Source: Comamonadaceae bacterium (GTDB lineage Bacteria; Pseudomonadota; Gammaproteobacteria; Burkholderiales; Burkholderiaceae_C). Taken from it: a stretch of 38,946 nt of DNA. The position numbers and the translations under genes were made by a program. The notes below the pieces were generated by a model. That model did not search any database and was not told the DNA's origin. It saw only the letters and a program-made list of their open reading frames with translations. Position 1 is the first letter of the stretch; each line of letters starts with the position of its first letter. The stretch is taken from assembly GCA_947372865.1 (NCBI GenBank), contig CANBVJ010000029.1, forward strand, positions 1 to 38,946, written 5' to 3'. Shown here one piece after another: positions 23,522 to 32,459 of this stretch.

Positions 23522-24805
23522 ATGAAACGCGGTTTTTTCACCATCATGGCGGCGCAGTTTTTCAGCTCGCTGGCCGACAACGCCTTGTTTGTAGGCGCCG
23601 TGCAATTGCTGCGCAGCGCCCACGCCCCCGAATGGCAGCAAGCGGCGCTGGTGCCCATGTTTGCGCTGTTTTACGTGGTGCTGGCGCCTTTCGTGGGCGC
23701 CTATGCCGACGCCTACCCCAAGGGCAGGGTGATGCTGGTAAGCAATGGCATCAAGATTGCCGGCTGCCTGCTGATGCTATTTGGCAGCCACCCGCTGATG
23801 GCTTACGCCGTGGTGGGCCTGGGCGCGGCGGCCTATTCGCCGGCCAAATACGGCATCCTGACCGAGCTGCTGCCGGCCTCGCAACTGGTCAAGGCCAATG
23901 GCTGGATTGAGGGGCTGACGATTGCTTCCATCATTTTGGGCGTGCTGCTGGGCGGGCAACTGGTGGGGCCGCAGATTGCACCGTTTTTGCTGTCGTTTGA
24001 CGTGCCCTTCATCGACACCGGCATTGACACCGCGCCCGAGGCGGCGATTAGCCTGCTGATTTTGGTGTACCTGGCGGCGGCCTGGTTCAACACCCGCATT
24101 CCTTTGACCGGCGTGGAAATGCGGCCCTTGCCGCACCGCATCATTAGCCTGCTGCCCGATTTTTGGACTTGCAATACCCGGCTCTGGGGCGACCGGCTGG
24201 GGCAGATTTCGCTGGCCACCACCACCTTGTTTTGGGGCGTGAGCGGCAATCTGCGCTACATCGTGCTGGCCTGGGCGGCCGCCGCGCTGGGCTATAGCGT
24301 CACCCAAGCTTCGTCTTTGGTCGGCGTGGTGGCGGTGGGTACGGCCGTGGGCGCGGTGGTGGCGTCCTTGCGCATGCGCCTGGAAGTGGCCACGCGCGTG
24401 ATTCCGCTGGGCATTGCCATGGGCGTGCTGGTGATTTTGCTCAACTTCATCTCCAACGTCTGGGTGGCGGCGCCGTTTTTGGTTTTGCTCGGCGGCCTGG
24501 GCGGCTTTTTGGTGGTGCCCATGAACGCCTTGCTGCAGCACCGCGGCCACAACCTGATGGGCGCCGGGCGTTCGATTGCGGTGCAAAACTTCAACGAACA
24601 GACCTGTATTTTGGTGCTGGGCGGCTTGTACAGCCTGTCGGCGGGCATGGGCGTGTCGGCCTTTGGCGCCATCAGCGTTTTTGGCGTGCTGGTGGCCGGT
24701 TGCATGTGGCTGATCAAGCGTTGGCATGAGCGCAACTGCCGTGAGCATGGCGACGAAGTGGACCACCTGCTGGAGATCGCGCGCAACGACAACCTGCACG
24801 GCTAG
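23522..24805 (+). CDS. lplT: Lysophospholipid transporter LplT (MFS)
   Basis: The 427-residue major-facilitator protein has twelve hydrophobic segments. The N-terminal [26 protein letters not shown] and the block [28 protein letters not shown] are diagnostic for LplT. LplT flips lysophospholipids across the inner membrane for re-acylation by Aas. In betaproteobacteria it is usually found alone, as here, next to alr. ATG 23522 was preferred to a TTG three bases earlier. The next gene starts 12 bp after its stop, so it may be read through into the GlxA-type regulator. Confidence 0.9.
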   Translation: MKRGFFTIMAAQFFSSLADNALFVGAVQLLRSAHAPEWQQAALVPMFALFYVVLAPFVGAYADAYPKGRVMLVSNGIKIAGCLLMLFGSHPLMAYAVVGLGAAAYSPAKYGILTELLPASQLVKANGWIEGLTIASIILGVLLGGQLVGPQIAPFLLSFDVPFIDTGIDTAPEAAISLLILVYLAAAWFNTRIPLTGVEMRPLPHRIISLLPDFWTCNTRLWGDRLGQISLATTTLFWGVSGNLRYIVLAWAAAALGYSVTQASSLVGVVAVGTAVGAVVASLRMRLEVATRVIPLGIAMGVLVILLNFISNVWVAAPFLVLLGGLGGFLVVPMNALLQHRGHNLMGAGRSIAVQNFNEQTCILVLGGLYSLSAGMGVSAFGAISVFGVLVAGCMWLIKRWHERNCREHGDEVDHLLEIARNDNLHG

Positions 24806-24817
24806 GCCACTCCCGCC

Positions 24818-25810
24818 ATGGTGTCGTCCAAGCAGTCGCTGGTGTTTGGCTTTGTGGTGGTACCGAATTTTTCGCTCATTGCGCTGAGCGCCTGCGTGGA
24901 CCCGCTGCGCATTGCCAATGCGGTGCTGGGGCGCGCCACCTACCGTTCGGTGCTGCTCTCCGTAGACGGCGGGCTGGTGGCGTCGAGCGACGGCATCCAG
25001 GTGATGACGCAGCACAGCCTGACGGACGCCCCGCCGCTGGACGTGGTGTTTGTGATTGGCCCCAACCCGATTCCCAGCCGCGGCCTGCGGGCCCTCACGC
25101 TATGGCTGAAAAAAATGGCCGCCCAGGGCCTGCCGCTGGGCGGCATTGACACCGGCGCCTACCTGATGGCGCAGGCCGGCCTGCTCAATGGCTACCGCAG
25201 CACCATCCACTGGGAAGACCACGGAGCGCTGGCCGAACAGTTTCCGCAAGTGATCGTGACCCAGCATTTTTTTGAAGTGGACCGCGACCGCTACACCTGC
25301 AGCGGCGGCGTGGCGCCGCTGGACCTGATGACCTACCTGCTGACGCAAGCGCCAGGCAGCCGCCAACTGGCCAACGAGGTGGCCAATCTGCTGGTGGTGG
25401 AGCGGCGCAGCCTGACCGATGTGCAAACCGTGTCCATCATCCACCAGGAGCGCGTCACCCACCCAGCAGCGGTGGAGGCGCTGCGCCTGATGGAGGCCAA
25501 TGTGGGCGAGCCGCTCACCATTACCGAGATCGCGCAGTTCGCCGGCATGCCCTTGCGCAGTTTGCAGCGGCTTTTTCGCCAGCAGTTTGCCAAGTCGGCC
25601 GAACGCATCTATTTGGACATTCGGCTCTCGCATGCGCGCATTTTGGTGCAGCGCAGCGACAAAAGCATCCGCGACATTGCCCTGGAGACCGGATTCGCCT
25701 CGCCCTCGCACCTGACTGCGCGGTACACGCCCCGTTTTGGGGCGCCACCGCAAAAAGACCGCGCAAATCGCCAGCAAGGACTGGCATTTAAGGATAGATT
25801 GGTGTCGTAA
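24818..25810 (+). CDS. GlxA-family AraC-type regulator (GbdR/SouR-like)
   Basis: The 330-residue protein joins an N-terminal DJ-1/PfpI amidotransferase-like sensor domain (residues about 9-190) to a C-terminal AraC double helix-turn-helix (about 225-315: ITEIAQFAGMPLRSLQRLFRQQF, RDIALETGFASPSHLTARY). The nucleophile elbow reads GGIDTGAYLM, with Asp in place of the Cys of true PfpI enzymes. That variant and the later TIHWEDH...TCSGGVAPLDLM segments are typical of the GbdR/CdhR/SouR group, which sense glycine betaine, carnitine or sarcosine. It lies 69 bp upstream of the creatinase gene, whose product makes sarcosine, so creatine or sarcosine is a sensible effector. The last 20 residues after RFGAPP are divergent. 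Regulator class firm, effector inferred. Confidence 0.82.
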   Translation: MVSSKQSLVFGFVVVPNFSLIALSACVDPLRIANAVLGRATYRSVLLSVDGGLVASSDGIQVMTQHSLTDAPPLDVVFVIGPNPIPSRGLRALTLWLKKMAAQGLPLGGIDTGAYLMAQAGLLNGYRSTIHWEDHGALAEQFPQVIVTQHFFEVDRDRYTCSGGVAPLDLMTYLLTQAPGSRQLANEVANLLVVERRSLTDVQTVSIIHQERVTHPAAVEALRLMEANVGEPLTITEIAQFAGMPLRSLQRLFRQQFAKSAERIYLDIRLSHARILVQRSDKSIRDIALETGFASPSHLTARYTPRFGAPPQKDRANRQQGLAFKDRLVS

Positions 25811-25821
25811 TTCGCAAGGCT

Positions 25822-25836
25822 TGGCCATGGCTTTGC
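25822..25836 (+). promoter_or_regulatory. Candidate sigma-54 promoter of the creatinase operon
   Basis: TGGCCATGGCTTTGC has the invariant GG (25823-25824) and GC (25835-25836) at the correct 10-bp separation and a perfect TTGC at -12. Two bases differ from the -24 consensus TGGCAC. The predicted start, near 25848, leaves a 32-nt leader before ATG 25880. No NtrC-type palindrome was seen just upstream, so the activator is unknown. Confidence 0.42.
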
Positions 25837-25879
25837 CTTAATACTCGGGGTCATTGCAAGCAACCCTCGGAGAACCACT

Positions 25880-27091
25880 ATGACCATGCCCAACCTGATC
25901 ACCATCGACAACGGCGAGCGCGTACGCCACAGTTTTTCGGACGCCGAATACGCCAATCGCATCCGCAAACTGCGCGCCATGATGGCGCAGCGTTCGGTAG
26001 ACACGGTGATTTTCACCAGCTACCACAACATCAATTACTACAGCGACTTTCTGTACTGCTCGTTTGGCCGTTTCTACAGTCTGGTGGTCACACAAGACAA
26101 AGCGGTCATCATTGCCGCCAACATTGACGGCGGCCAACCCTGGCGCAAAGGCGTGTGCGACCGCGCCGTGATTTACACCGACTGGCAAAGCGGCAACTAC
26201 TTCCGCGCCATTGCGCAAGAAGTGCCCAACCATGGCCGCGTCGGCCTGGAATACGACCACCTGCCGCTCGAGCGCATGGACAAGATCAAGTCGGTGCTCA
26301 CGCATGTGGAATTCACCAACATCGCCAACGATTGCATGAAGCTGCGCATGGTCAAGTCAGCCGAAGAAATCGAGTTCATCAAGAACGGCGCGCAGGTCTG
26401 CGACATTGGCGCGGCCGCCCTGGTGGCTGCGGTGCACGAAGGCGTGCCCGAGTACGAAGTGGCGCTGGCCTCGACCCAGGCCATGGTGCGCGAGATTGCC
26501 AAACGCTACCCGCACACCGAGCTGATGGACAGTTGGACCTGGTTCCAGTCGGGCATCAACACCGACGGCGCGCACAACCCGGTGACCACGCGCAAAGTGC
26601 AAAAGGGCGACATCCTGAGCCTGAACTGCTTTTCCATGATTTCGGGCTACTACACGGCGCTGGAACGCACCCTGTTTTTCGGCGAAGTGGACGCGGCGTC
26701 CCTCAAGCTGTGGGAAGTCAATGTGCGCGTGCACGAAGAAGGCCAAAAGCTGGTCAAGCCCGGCATGCGCTGCTGCGACGTGGCGCTGGAGCTCAACAAA
26801 ATCTACGAAGAGTACGGCCTGCTGAAGTACCGCACCTTCGGCTACGGGCACTCTTTTGGCGTGCTGTCGCACTACTATGGGCGCGAAGCCGGACTCGAAT
26901 TCCGCGAAGACATCGAGACCGTGCTCGAGCCCGGCATGGTGGTGTCGATCGAGCCCATGATCATGCTGCCCGAGGGTTTGCCCGGTGCCGGCGGGTACCG
27001 GGAACACGATATATTGGTGGTCACTGAAACCGGACACCAAAACATCACGGGCTTCCCTTACGGCCCCAAACACAACGTCATTCCGGCATAG
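25880..27091 (+). CDS. Creatinase (creatine amidinohydrolase)
   Basis: Creatinase (EC 3.5.3.3) hydrolyses creatine to sarcosine and urea in the cytoplasm. The 403-residue length is that of Pseudomonas creatinase, and the catalytic and binding residues fall at the same numbers: H232 in INTDGAHNP, E262 in YTALERTL, R335 in HYYGREAG, E358 in SIEPMIML, and R64 in CSFGR. The pita-bread fold of the M24 family is present, but the metal ligands of aminopeptidase P are not, as expected for this metal-free enzyme. This separates it from Xaa-Pro peptidases and ectoine hydrolase. GGAGAA (25869-25874) precedes ATG 25880. The four ABC-importer genes follow from 27145. The sarcosine and urea enzymes are not in the window. 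Confidence 0.93.
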   Translation: MTMPNLITIDNGERVRHSFSDAEYANRIRKLRAMMAQRSVDTVIFTSYHNINYYSDFLYCSFGRFYSLVVTQDKAVIIAANIDGGQPWRKGVCDRAVIYTDWQSGNYFRAIAQEVPNHGRVGLEYDHLPLERMDKIKSVLTHVEFTNIANDCMKLRMVKSAEEIEFIKNGAQVCDIGAAALVAAVHEGVPEYEVALASTQAMVREIAKRYPHTELMDSWTWFQSGINTDGAHNPVTTRKVQKGDILSLNCFSMISGYYTALERTLFFGEVDAASLKLWEVNVRVHEEGQKLVKPGMRCCDVALELNKIYEEYGLLKYRTFGYGHSFGVLSHYYGREAGLEFREDIETVLEPGMVVSIEPMIMLPEGLPGAGGYREHDILVVTETGHQNITGFPYGPKHNVIPA

Positions 27092-27144
27092 GCACAAAAC
27101 CTGCTTATCTCTCGGACTTAACCTGAATCTGGAACCCGACCCCC

Positions 27145-28230
27145 ATGCAACAGCCCTATGTCCGCTTCGACCACGTAGAAAAAAGCTACGACGGTCGGCA
27201 GCTCGTGGTGCAAGACCTCAATCTTGATATTGCCCAGGGCGAGTTCCTGACCTTGCTCGGACCCTCGGGTTCAGGCAAAACCACCACGCTGATGATGCTC
27301 GCGGGCTTTGAGACCGCTACTGCCGGCGAGATTTATCTCGACGGCAAGCCGATCAACCGCATTGCCCCCGAGCACCGCAATATTGGCATGGTGTTTCAGA
27401 GCTACGCGCTGTTTCCGCACATGACGGTGGCCGAGAACGTGGGCTTTCCTTTGAGCGTGCGCGGTGTCACCGGCCACGAGGCGCATGCGCGCGTCATGCG
27501 GGCGCTGGACAAGGTGGGTCTGAAGGGCTTTGAGTCGCGCCGCCCGGCGCAAATGTCCGGTGGACAACAGCAGCGTGTGGCCGTGGCCCGTGCGCTGGTG
27601 TTTGAGCCGCAATTGGTGCTGATGGACGAGCCGCTCTCAGCCCTGGACAAACAACTGCGCGAGCAACTGCAGTACGAAATCAAGCGCTTGCACAACGAGT
27701 TGGGCATCACCATCGTCTACGTCACGCATGACCAGACCGAGGCGCTGGCCATGTCCGACCGCGTGGCGGTGTTCCACCACGGCCGCATTCAGCAGATTGA
27801 CACACCCACGCAGCTCTATGAGCGCCCGTCCAACGCCTTTGTGGCGCAGTTCATTGGCGAAAACAACACGCTGCACGGGCATGTGAGCGCCATCTCGGGC
27901 GGCAGTTGCGAAGTCACGCTGGCCGATGGCCTGCGCCTAGCGGCGCAAGCGGTGGCGGTCGACAAGGTCGGCCAGGCCACGCGCCTGTCGATCCGGCCTG
28001 AGCGTATTCACCTGAATCCGCCCAATGGCGCAGTTCAGACCACGGTCAGTGGCACGGTGGTCGATGTGACCTACCTGGGCCGCTACGCCCGCCTGCGCAT
28101 GAATGCCTGCGGACTTGAAGATTTCATCGTTACGCTGCCCAACGATGGACGCGACCTCAGCCTGCAAGCCGGAAGCACTGCCACCCTCGGGTGGAATGTG
28201 GCCGATTGCCGGGCTCTGGACGGCGTGTAA
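27145..28230 (+). CDS. ABC transporter ATPase, polyamine (PotA) type; probable creatine importer subunit
   Basis: The 361-residue ATPase has Walker A GPSGSGKTT (about residues 38-46), Q-loop FQSYALFPHM, signature MSGGQQQR, Walker B LVLMDEPLSALD and the switch histidine in YVTHDQTEA. A C-terminal TOBE domain follows (about 280-361). The order and length are those of PotA-type spermidine/putrescine importers. It starts 53 bp after the creatinase gene and heads the binding protein and two permeases. Because the whole transporter is embedded between the creatinase and a second GlxA regulator, creatine or a related guanidino compound is the best guess for cargo. Polyamine transport is the alternative. 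Confidence 0.9.
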   Translation: MQQPYVRFDHVEKSYDGRQLVVQDLNLDIAQGEFLTLLGPSGSGKTTTLMMLAGFETATAGEIYLDGKPINRIAPEHRNIGMVFQSYALFPHMTVAENVGFPLSVRGVTGHEAHARVMRALDKVGLKGFESRRPAQMSGGQQQRVAVARALVFEPQLVLMDEPLSALDKQLREQLQYEIKRLHNELGITIVYVTHDQTEALAMSDRVAVFHHGRIQQIDTPTQLYERPSNAFVAQFIGENNTLHGHVSAISGGSCEVTLADGLRLAAQAVAVDKVGQATRLSIRPERIHLNPPNGAVQTTVSGTVVDVTYLGRYARLRMNACGLEDFIVTLPNDGRDLSLQAGSTATLGWNVADCRALDGV

Positions 28231-28263
28231 GGGCGGCATTCATTCATCCAACAGGAAAACCGC

Positions 28264-29346
28264 ATGTTCAAGAAGATTCACTTAAGCGCACTTACGGTCG
28301 TTAGCGCCGCCGTCATTGCCGTCCTGCCAACCACCGGCGCTGCCGAACAAGCGCTGACGATCGCCTCCTGGGGCGGTGCCTACACCACCAGCCAGATCGA
28401 GGCCTACCACAAGCCCTATACCGCCAAGACCGGCACCAAGATCACTTCGGTGGACTGGGGCGGCACCTTGGGCGAAATCAGCGCCCAGGTCAAGTCGGGC
28501 AACATCAAGTGGGACGTCGTGGACTTGGAGCCTGCTGAAGCCCTCAAAGGTTGCGAAGAAGGCCTGTTGGAAAAAATCGACCCCAGCAAGCTGCCCGCTG
28601 GCGCTGACGGCACCCCGGCTGCCAAAGACTTCTCCACCGGCATGATCCTGCCTTGCGCGATTGGCGTCATCACCTACGCCAACATCGTGGCCTATGACAA
28701 AGCCAAAATGGGCGCCAACGGCCCCAAGACGCTGGAAGACTTCTTCAACGTCACCAAGTTCCCTGGCAAGCGCGGCGTCAAGAAAGACCCCAGCGTGATT
28801 CTGGAGTGGGCGTTGATGGCTGATGGCGTGGCTGCGGCCGACGTCTACAAAGTGTTGGGCACACCCGCTGGTGTGGACCGCGCGTTCAAGAAGCTCGACA
28901 CCATCAAGAGCAGCATTGTCTGGTGGACCGCTGGTGCGCAGCCGCCCCAGTTGCTGGCTGCCGGTGAAGTCGTCATGACCCACGCCTGGCACGGTCGCAT
29001 CGTCGACGCCAACACCAAAGAAAAGAAAGACTTTGGCGTGATGTGGGACGGCCAGGTGCAGATCCCTGACCTGTACGCCATCCTCAAAGGCACCAAGAAC
29101 CTGGACGCCGCGCAAGACTTCATCCGTTTTGCCAGCAGCAGCCAGCCTTTGGCGGACCAGGCGAAGTACATTCCTTACGCGCCTACCCGCAAGTCGTCTT
29201 TGGCCTTGATTCCTGCGTCCAACCCCTACAAAGCCTGGTTGCCCAATGCCGACCACCCTGGCCGCGTGGTGCCCACCAACGCACAGTTCTGGATGGAAAA
29301 CCAGGATGACCTGAACAAGAAGTTCGCAGCCTGGTTGGCGAAGTAA
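28264..29346 (+). CDS. Periplasmic substrate-binding protein, PotD/PotF-like; probable creatine receptor
   Basis: The 360-residue protein has a Sec signal peptide (cleavage likely after TGAAE, near residue 28). The mature start LTIASWGGAYTTSQIEAYHKPY is typical of the spermidine/putrescine-binding family. Two lobes and a closing segment (GRVVPTNAQFWMENQDDLNKKF) complete the usual fold. Polyamine-binding PotD uses acidic side chains around the amine; I cannot map these reliably by eye. It lies 33 bp after the ATPase gene and 4 bp before the first permease gene. Binding specificity is therefore inferred only from context. Confidence 0.85.
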   Translation: MFKKIHLSALTVVSAAVIAVLPTTGAAEQALTIASWGGAYTTSQIEAYHKPYTAKTGTKITSVDWGGTLGEISAQVKSGNIKWDVVDLEPAEALKGCEEGLLEKIDPSKLPAGADGTPAAKDFSTGMILPCAIGVITYANIVAYDKAKMGANGPKTLEDFFNVTKFPGKRGVKKDPSVILEWALMADGVAAADVYKVLGTPAGVDRAFKKLDTIKSSIVWWTAGAQPPQLLAAGEVVMTHAWHGRIVDANTKEKKDFGVMWDGQVQIPDLYAILKGTKNLDAAQDFIRFASSSQPLADQAKYIPYAPTRKSSLALIPASNPYKAWLPNADHPGRVVPTNAQFWMENQDDLNKKFAAWLAK

Positions 29347-29350
29347 GAAC

Positions 29351-30583
29351 ATGACAGCAATCAGCACGTCAGACCTGGGGCGACGCCTGCGCAAAGCAGA
29401 GCGCCGTGGCCATCTATGGGCCTACGCGCTGATTGCGCCACTGTTCATTTTTGTCGCCTTGAGCTTTCTCTTGCCCCTGGGCACGGTATTGCTCAACAGC
29501 GTCTATGACCCGATCGTTCCAGACAACCTGGCGCGCACCGTGCGCGCCCTGGATGCCTGGAATGGTCCGCGGTCTGAGATTCCGCCAGAGCCGGTCTTCG
29601 CCGCCCTGGCCCTGGACATGAAAGAGGCGGTGCAAGAGCAAAAAGCCGGCTCCATTGCCAACCGCCTGAATATTGAAGAGTCTGGCCTGCGCACCGTCTT
29701 CATGCACGCCGCGCGCCGCGTGGCCAGCCAAGAAGAGGGCCCCTGGGCCCCGTTTTTTGAAGACGCAGATCCCGCCTGGGCGCAAACGCCCATCTGGGGC
29801 ACGATCCGCAACCTGTCCTCCCCCACCCATTCCCTGTTTTTCTTGTCTGCCCTCGATGCCCGGCGCCTGCCCGACGGCAGCATCACGGCGCAACCCGAAG
29901 ACCAGCGCATCCACGTCACCATTTACCTGCGCACGCTGGGCGTGGCGCTCACCGTCACCGTGATGTGCATTTTGCTGGGCTTTCCGCTGTCCTACCTGCT
30001 GGCACACCTGCGTGACAAGACCGCCAATTTGTTGCTGATTCTGGTGCTGCTGCCGTTTTGGACTTCGCTCTTGGTGCGCACCACCGCCTGGATGGTGGTG
30101 CTGCAAAAAGAAGGCGTCATCAACTCGGTGCTGCAAGCGCTGGGGCTGATTGCCGAGCCGCTGCCACTGGTGTTCAACCGCTTTGGTGTGGTGGCAGCCA
30201 TGACGCACATCCTGCTGCCCTTCATGATTTTGCCGATGTACTCGGTGATGCGGCAAATTCCGCCCTCTTATGTGCGCGCCGCGCGTTCGCTTGGCGCCAG
30301 CCCCAGCACCGCGTTTTTGCGGGTGTATTTGCCCCAGTGCGTGCCGGGCGTGGGCGCCGGCGCCTTGCTGGTGTTCATTTTGGCGCTGGGCTACTACATC
30401 ACCCCGGCGCTCTTGGGCGGATCGACCGACCAGATGATCAGCTACTTTGTCGCCGACAACATGGGCCGTTCGCTGAACTGGGGCCTGGCCTCGGCGCTGG
30501 CCGCCATTTTGCTGGGTGCAGTCTTGGTGCTGTACGCGCTGTATGACCGCATTGCCGGCCCTGGAAACCTGAAACTCGGATGA
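29351..30583 (+). CDS. ABC transporter permease, PotB-type with enlarged periplasmic loop
   Basis: The 410-residue inner-membrane permease is longer than the roughly 280-290 residues of PotB. The extra length lies between the first membrane helix (ALIAPLFIFVALSFLLPLG, about 25-45) and the second (HVTIYLRTLGVALTVTVMCILL, about 190-215), a hydrophilic insertion of some 130 residues expected in the periplasm. The permease loop that docks the ATPase is visible as YVRAARSLGASPSTAFLRVYLP. Its TGA overlaps the ATG of the next permease gene. The insertion is shared by some relatives of this subfamily; its job is unknown but it could contact the binding protein. Confidence 0.85.
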   Translation: MTAISTSDLGRRLRKAERRGHLWAYALIAPLFIFVALSFLLPLGTVLLNSVYDPIVPDNLARTVRALDAWNGPRSEIPPEPVFAALALDMKEAVQEQKAGSIANRLNIEESGLRTVFMHAARRVASQEEGPWAPFFEDADPAWAQTPIWGTIRNLSSPTHSLFFLSALDARRLPDGSITAQPEDQRIHVTIYLRTLGVALTVTVMCILLGFPLSYLLAHLRDKTANLLLILVLLPFWTSLLVRTTAWMVVLQKEGVINSVLQALGLIAEPLPLVFNRFGVVAAMTHILLPFMILPMYSVMRQIPPSYVRAARSLGASPSTAFLRVYLPQCVPGVGAGALLVFILALGYYITPALLGGSTDQMISYFVADNMGRSLNWGLASALAAILLGAVLVLYALYDRIAGPGNLKLG

Positions 30584-31416
30584 GCCACTCCACCCTTCCC
30601 CTTTACACCACCCCGGTGCAGCGCATCGGGCACTGGACGCTGCAGCTTTTTTGCGCAGCGGTCTTGCTGTTCCTGATTGCACCGGTGTTGGTGGTGGTGC
30701 CGCTGGCCTTTAACAGCGAGCCGTATTTCCACTTTCCCATCCAGGAATACAGCCTGCGCTGGTTTCGTGACCTGTTTGGCAACCCGGTGTGGCTGCACGC
30801 CATTTACAACAGCGTGGTCACCGCCGTGCTGGCCACGCTGCTGGCCACCTCGCTGGGCACACTGGCGGCCGTGGGCCTGAACCACAACAACCTGCCGGGC
30901 AAGCGCTTCATCATGGCGGTGCTGGTCTCGCCCATGATCGTGCCGGTGGTGGTGCTGGCGGTGGGCTCGTATTTCTTCTTCTCCAAGCTGGGCATTGCCA
31001 ACAACCTGCTGGGCATTGTGCTGGTGCATGCCGTTTTGGGCATGCCTTTTGTGGTGATCACCGTCACCGCCACGCTGGGCGGCTTTGACATGAACCTGAT
31101 GCGCGCCGCGCGCAGCCTGGGCGCTTCGCAGTTTCTGGCCTTTCGCAAGGTGATGCTGCCCATCGTCTGGCCGGGTGTGCTCTCGGGCGCGTTGTTTGCC
31201 TTTGCTACCTCGTTTGACGAAGTGGTGGTGGTCTTGTTCCTGGGCGGGCCAGAGCAAACCACCTTGCCGCGCCAGATGTGGACCGGCCTGCGCGAGCAGC
31301 TCTCGCCCACCATTTTGTCGGCTGCCTTCATGCTCATTTTGTTCGCTATCAGCATGCTCTTGCTGCTGGAGCTGCTGCGCCGGCGCAGCGTGGCCTTGCG
31401 CGGGGTTGTGGAATAA
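30580..31416 (+). CDS. ABC transporter permease, PotC-type
   Basis: The 278-residue permease has six membrane segments and the usual PotC length. The ATPase-docking EAA-like loop reads LMRAARSLGASQFLAFRKVMLPIVWPG. The late block ATSFDEVVVVLFLGGPEQTTLPRQMW is characteristic of PotC proteins. Its ATG overlaps the preceding permease stop (ATGA, 30580-30583), so the two halves of the channel are translated together. The second GlxA-type regulator starts 11 bp after its stop. Confidence 0.9.
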   Translation: MSHSTLPLYTTPVQRIGHWTLQLFCAAVLLFLIAPVLVVVPLAFNSEPYFHFPIQEYSLRWFRDLFGNPVWLHAIYNSVVTAVLATLLATSLGTLAAVGLNHNNLPGKRFIMAVLVSPMIVPVVVLAVGSYFFFSKLGIANNLLGIVLVHAVLGMPFVVITVTATLGGFDMNLMRAARSLGASQFLAFRKVMLPIVWPGVLSGALFAFATSFDEVVVVLFLGGPEQTTLPRQMWTGLREQLSPTILSAAFMLILFAISMLLLLELLRRRSVALRGVVE

Positions 31417-31427
31417 GCCACGCCACC

Positions 31428-32459
31428 ATGGTCGACAAGCGGGTCGCGGATCTGGCCGACCACCCGAGCGCCCCTCCGGCGCAGGCGCTGCGCTTTGGCT
31501 TTGTACTCGCGCCCAAATTCACCCTGGTGGCCTTTGCCGCCTTTGTTGACACCTTGCGCTTAGCCGCCGACGACGGCGACCGCAGCCGCCCCATCGAATG
31601 CACCTGGACGGTGGTCAGCCACGACATGCAGCCCATCGCGTCGAGCTGCGGCGTGCTGGTGCACCCCACTGGCGGTTTGCTGGACCCGTCGGGACTGGAC
31701 TATCTGGTGGTGGTGGGCGGCCTGTTGGACGCGCTGCATTTGCCCATGCAACTGCAGCACTACCTGGCGCACTGCGACACCTTTGGCGTGCCGCTGGTGG
31801 GCGTATGCACTGGCAGCTTTGTGCTGGCGCAGCTCGGTTTGCTGCAAGGCTACCGCGCCTGCGTGAGCTGGTTCCACGTGGCCGAATTCCAGCGCCGCCA
31901 TCCGCACATTGCCGCCAGCGCCGAAACCCTGTACCTGGTGGACCGCAAGCGCCTCACCTGCGCGGGCGGAACCAGCGTGGTGCACCTGGCCGCGCACCTT
32001 TTGGGCCAGCATGACGGCGCAGTGCGAGCGCAAAAGGCCTTGCGCATCATGATTGCCGAAACACCGCTGCCGTCCAAAGCCACCCAGCCCCAGCCCCAAG
32101 TGGGTGTGCAAACGCAAGAGGCGCGGGTGCGCAAGGTGATGCTGCTGCTCGAGCGCAACCTGAGCCGCCCCCTGCCCACCGAATACCTGGCACGCCACGT
32201 GGGCTTGAGCGTGCGCCAGTTGCAGCGCCTGTTCAAGCTGGAGCTCGGCATGGGGCCGACCGAATTTGCCCTCAAGCTGCGCCTGGCCCACGCCCACCAG
32301 CAAATCAGCCACAGCCAGGCCACGCTCTTGGAGGTGGCGCGCCAGTGCGGCTTTACCAACCCCTCGCACTTCACGCGCAGCTTTCGCGCTGCCTACGGCC
32401 AAAGCCCGGGCGTGCTGCGCAAGCGCGGGGCCGCTCGCGCGGATTCAGCCCGCGCTTAG
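31428..32459 (+). CDS. GlxA-family AraC-type regulator (Cys-elbow type)
   Basis: The 343-residue protein combines a PfpI/DJ-1-like domain (about 15-215) with a C-terminal AraC DNA-binding domain (about 240-335: YLARHVGLSVRQLQRLFKLELG, VARQCGFTNPSHFTRSFRAAYG). Unlike the regulator at 24818, its elbow keeps cysteine (VGVCTGSFVLA). It is a different GlxA subgroup, not a recent duplicate. ATG 31428 was chosen because a frame open from 31278 would overlap the permease gene. It is the last gene of the importer cluster. Its stop overlaps the glcF stop on the other strand by 15 bp (32445-32459). The effector is unknown. Confidence 0.82.
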   Translation: MVDKRVADLADHPSAPPAQALRFGFVLAPKFTLVAFAAFVDTLRLAADDGDRSRPIECTWTVVSHDMQPIASSCGVLVHPTGGLLDPSGLDYLVVVGGLLDALHLPMQLQHYLAHCDTFGVPLVGVCTGSFVLAQLGLLQGYRACVSWFHVAEFQRRHPHIAASAETLYLVDRKRLTCAGGTSVVHLAAHLLGQHDGAVRAQKALRIMIAETPLPSKATQPQPQVGVQTQEARVRKVMLLLERNLSRPLPTEYLARHVGLSVRQLQRLFKLELGMGPTEFALKLRLAHAHQQISHSQATLLEVARQCGFTNPSHFTRSFRAAYGQSPGVLRKRGAARADSARA

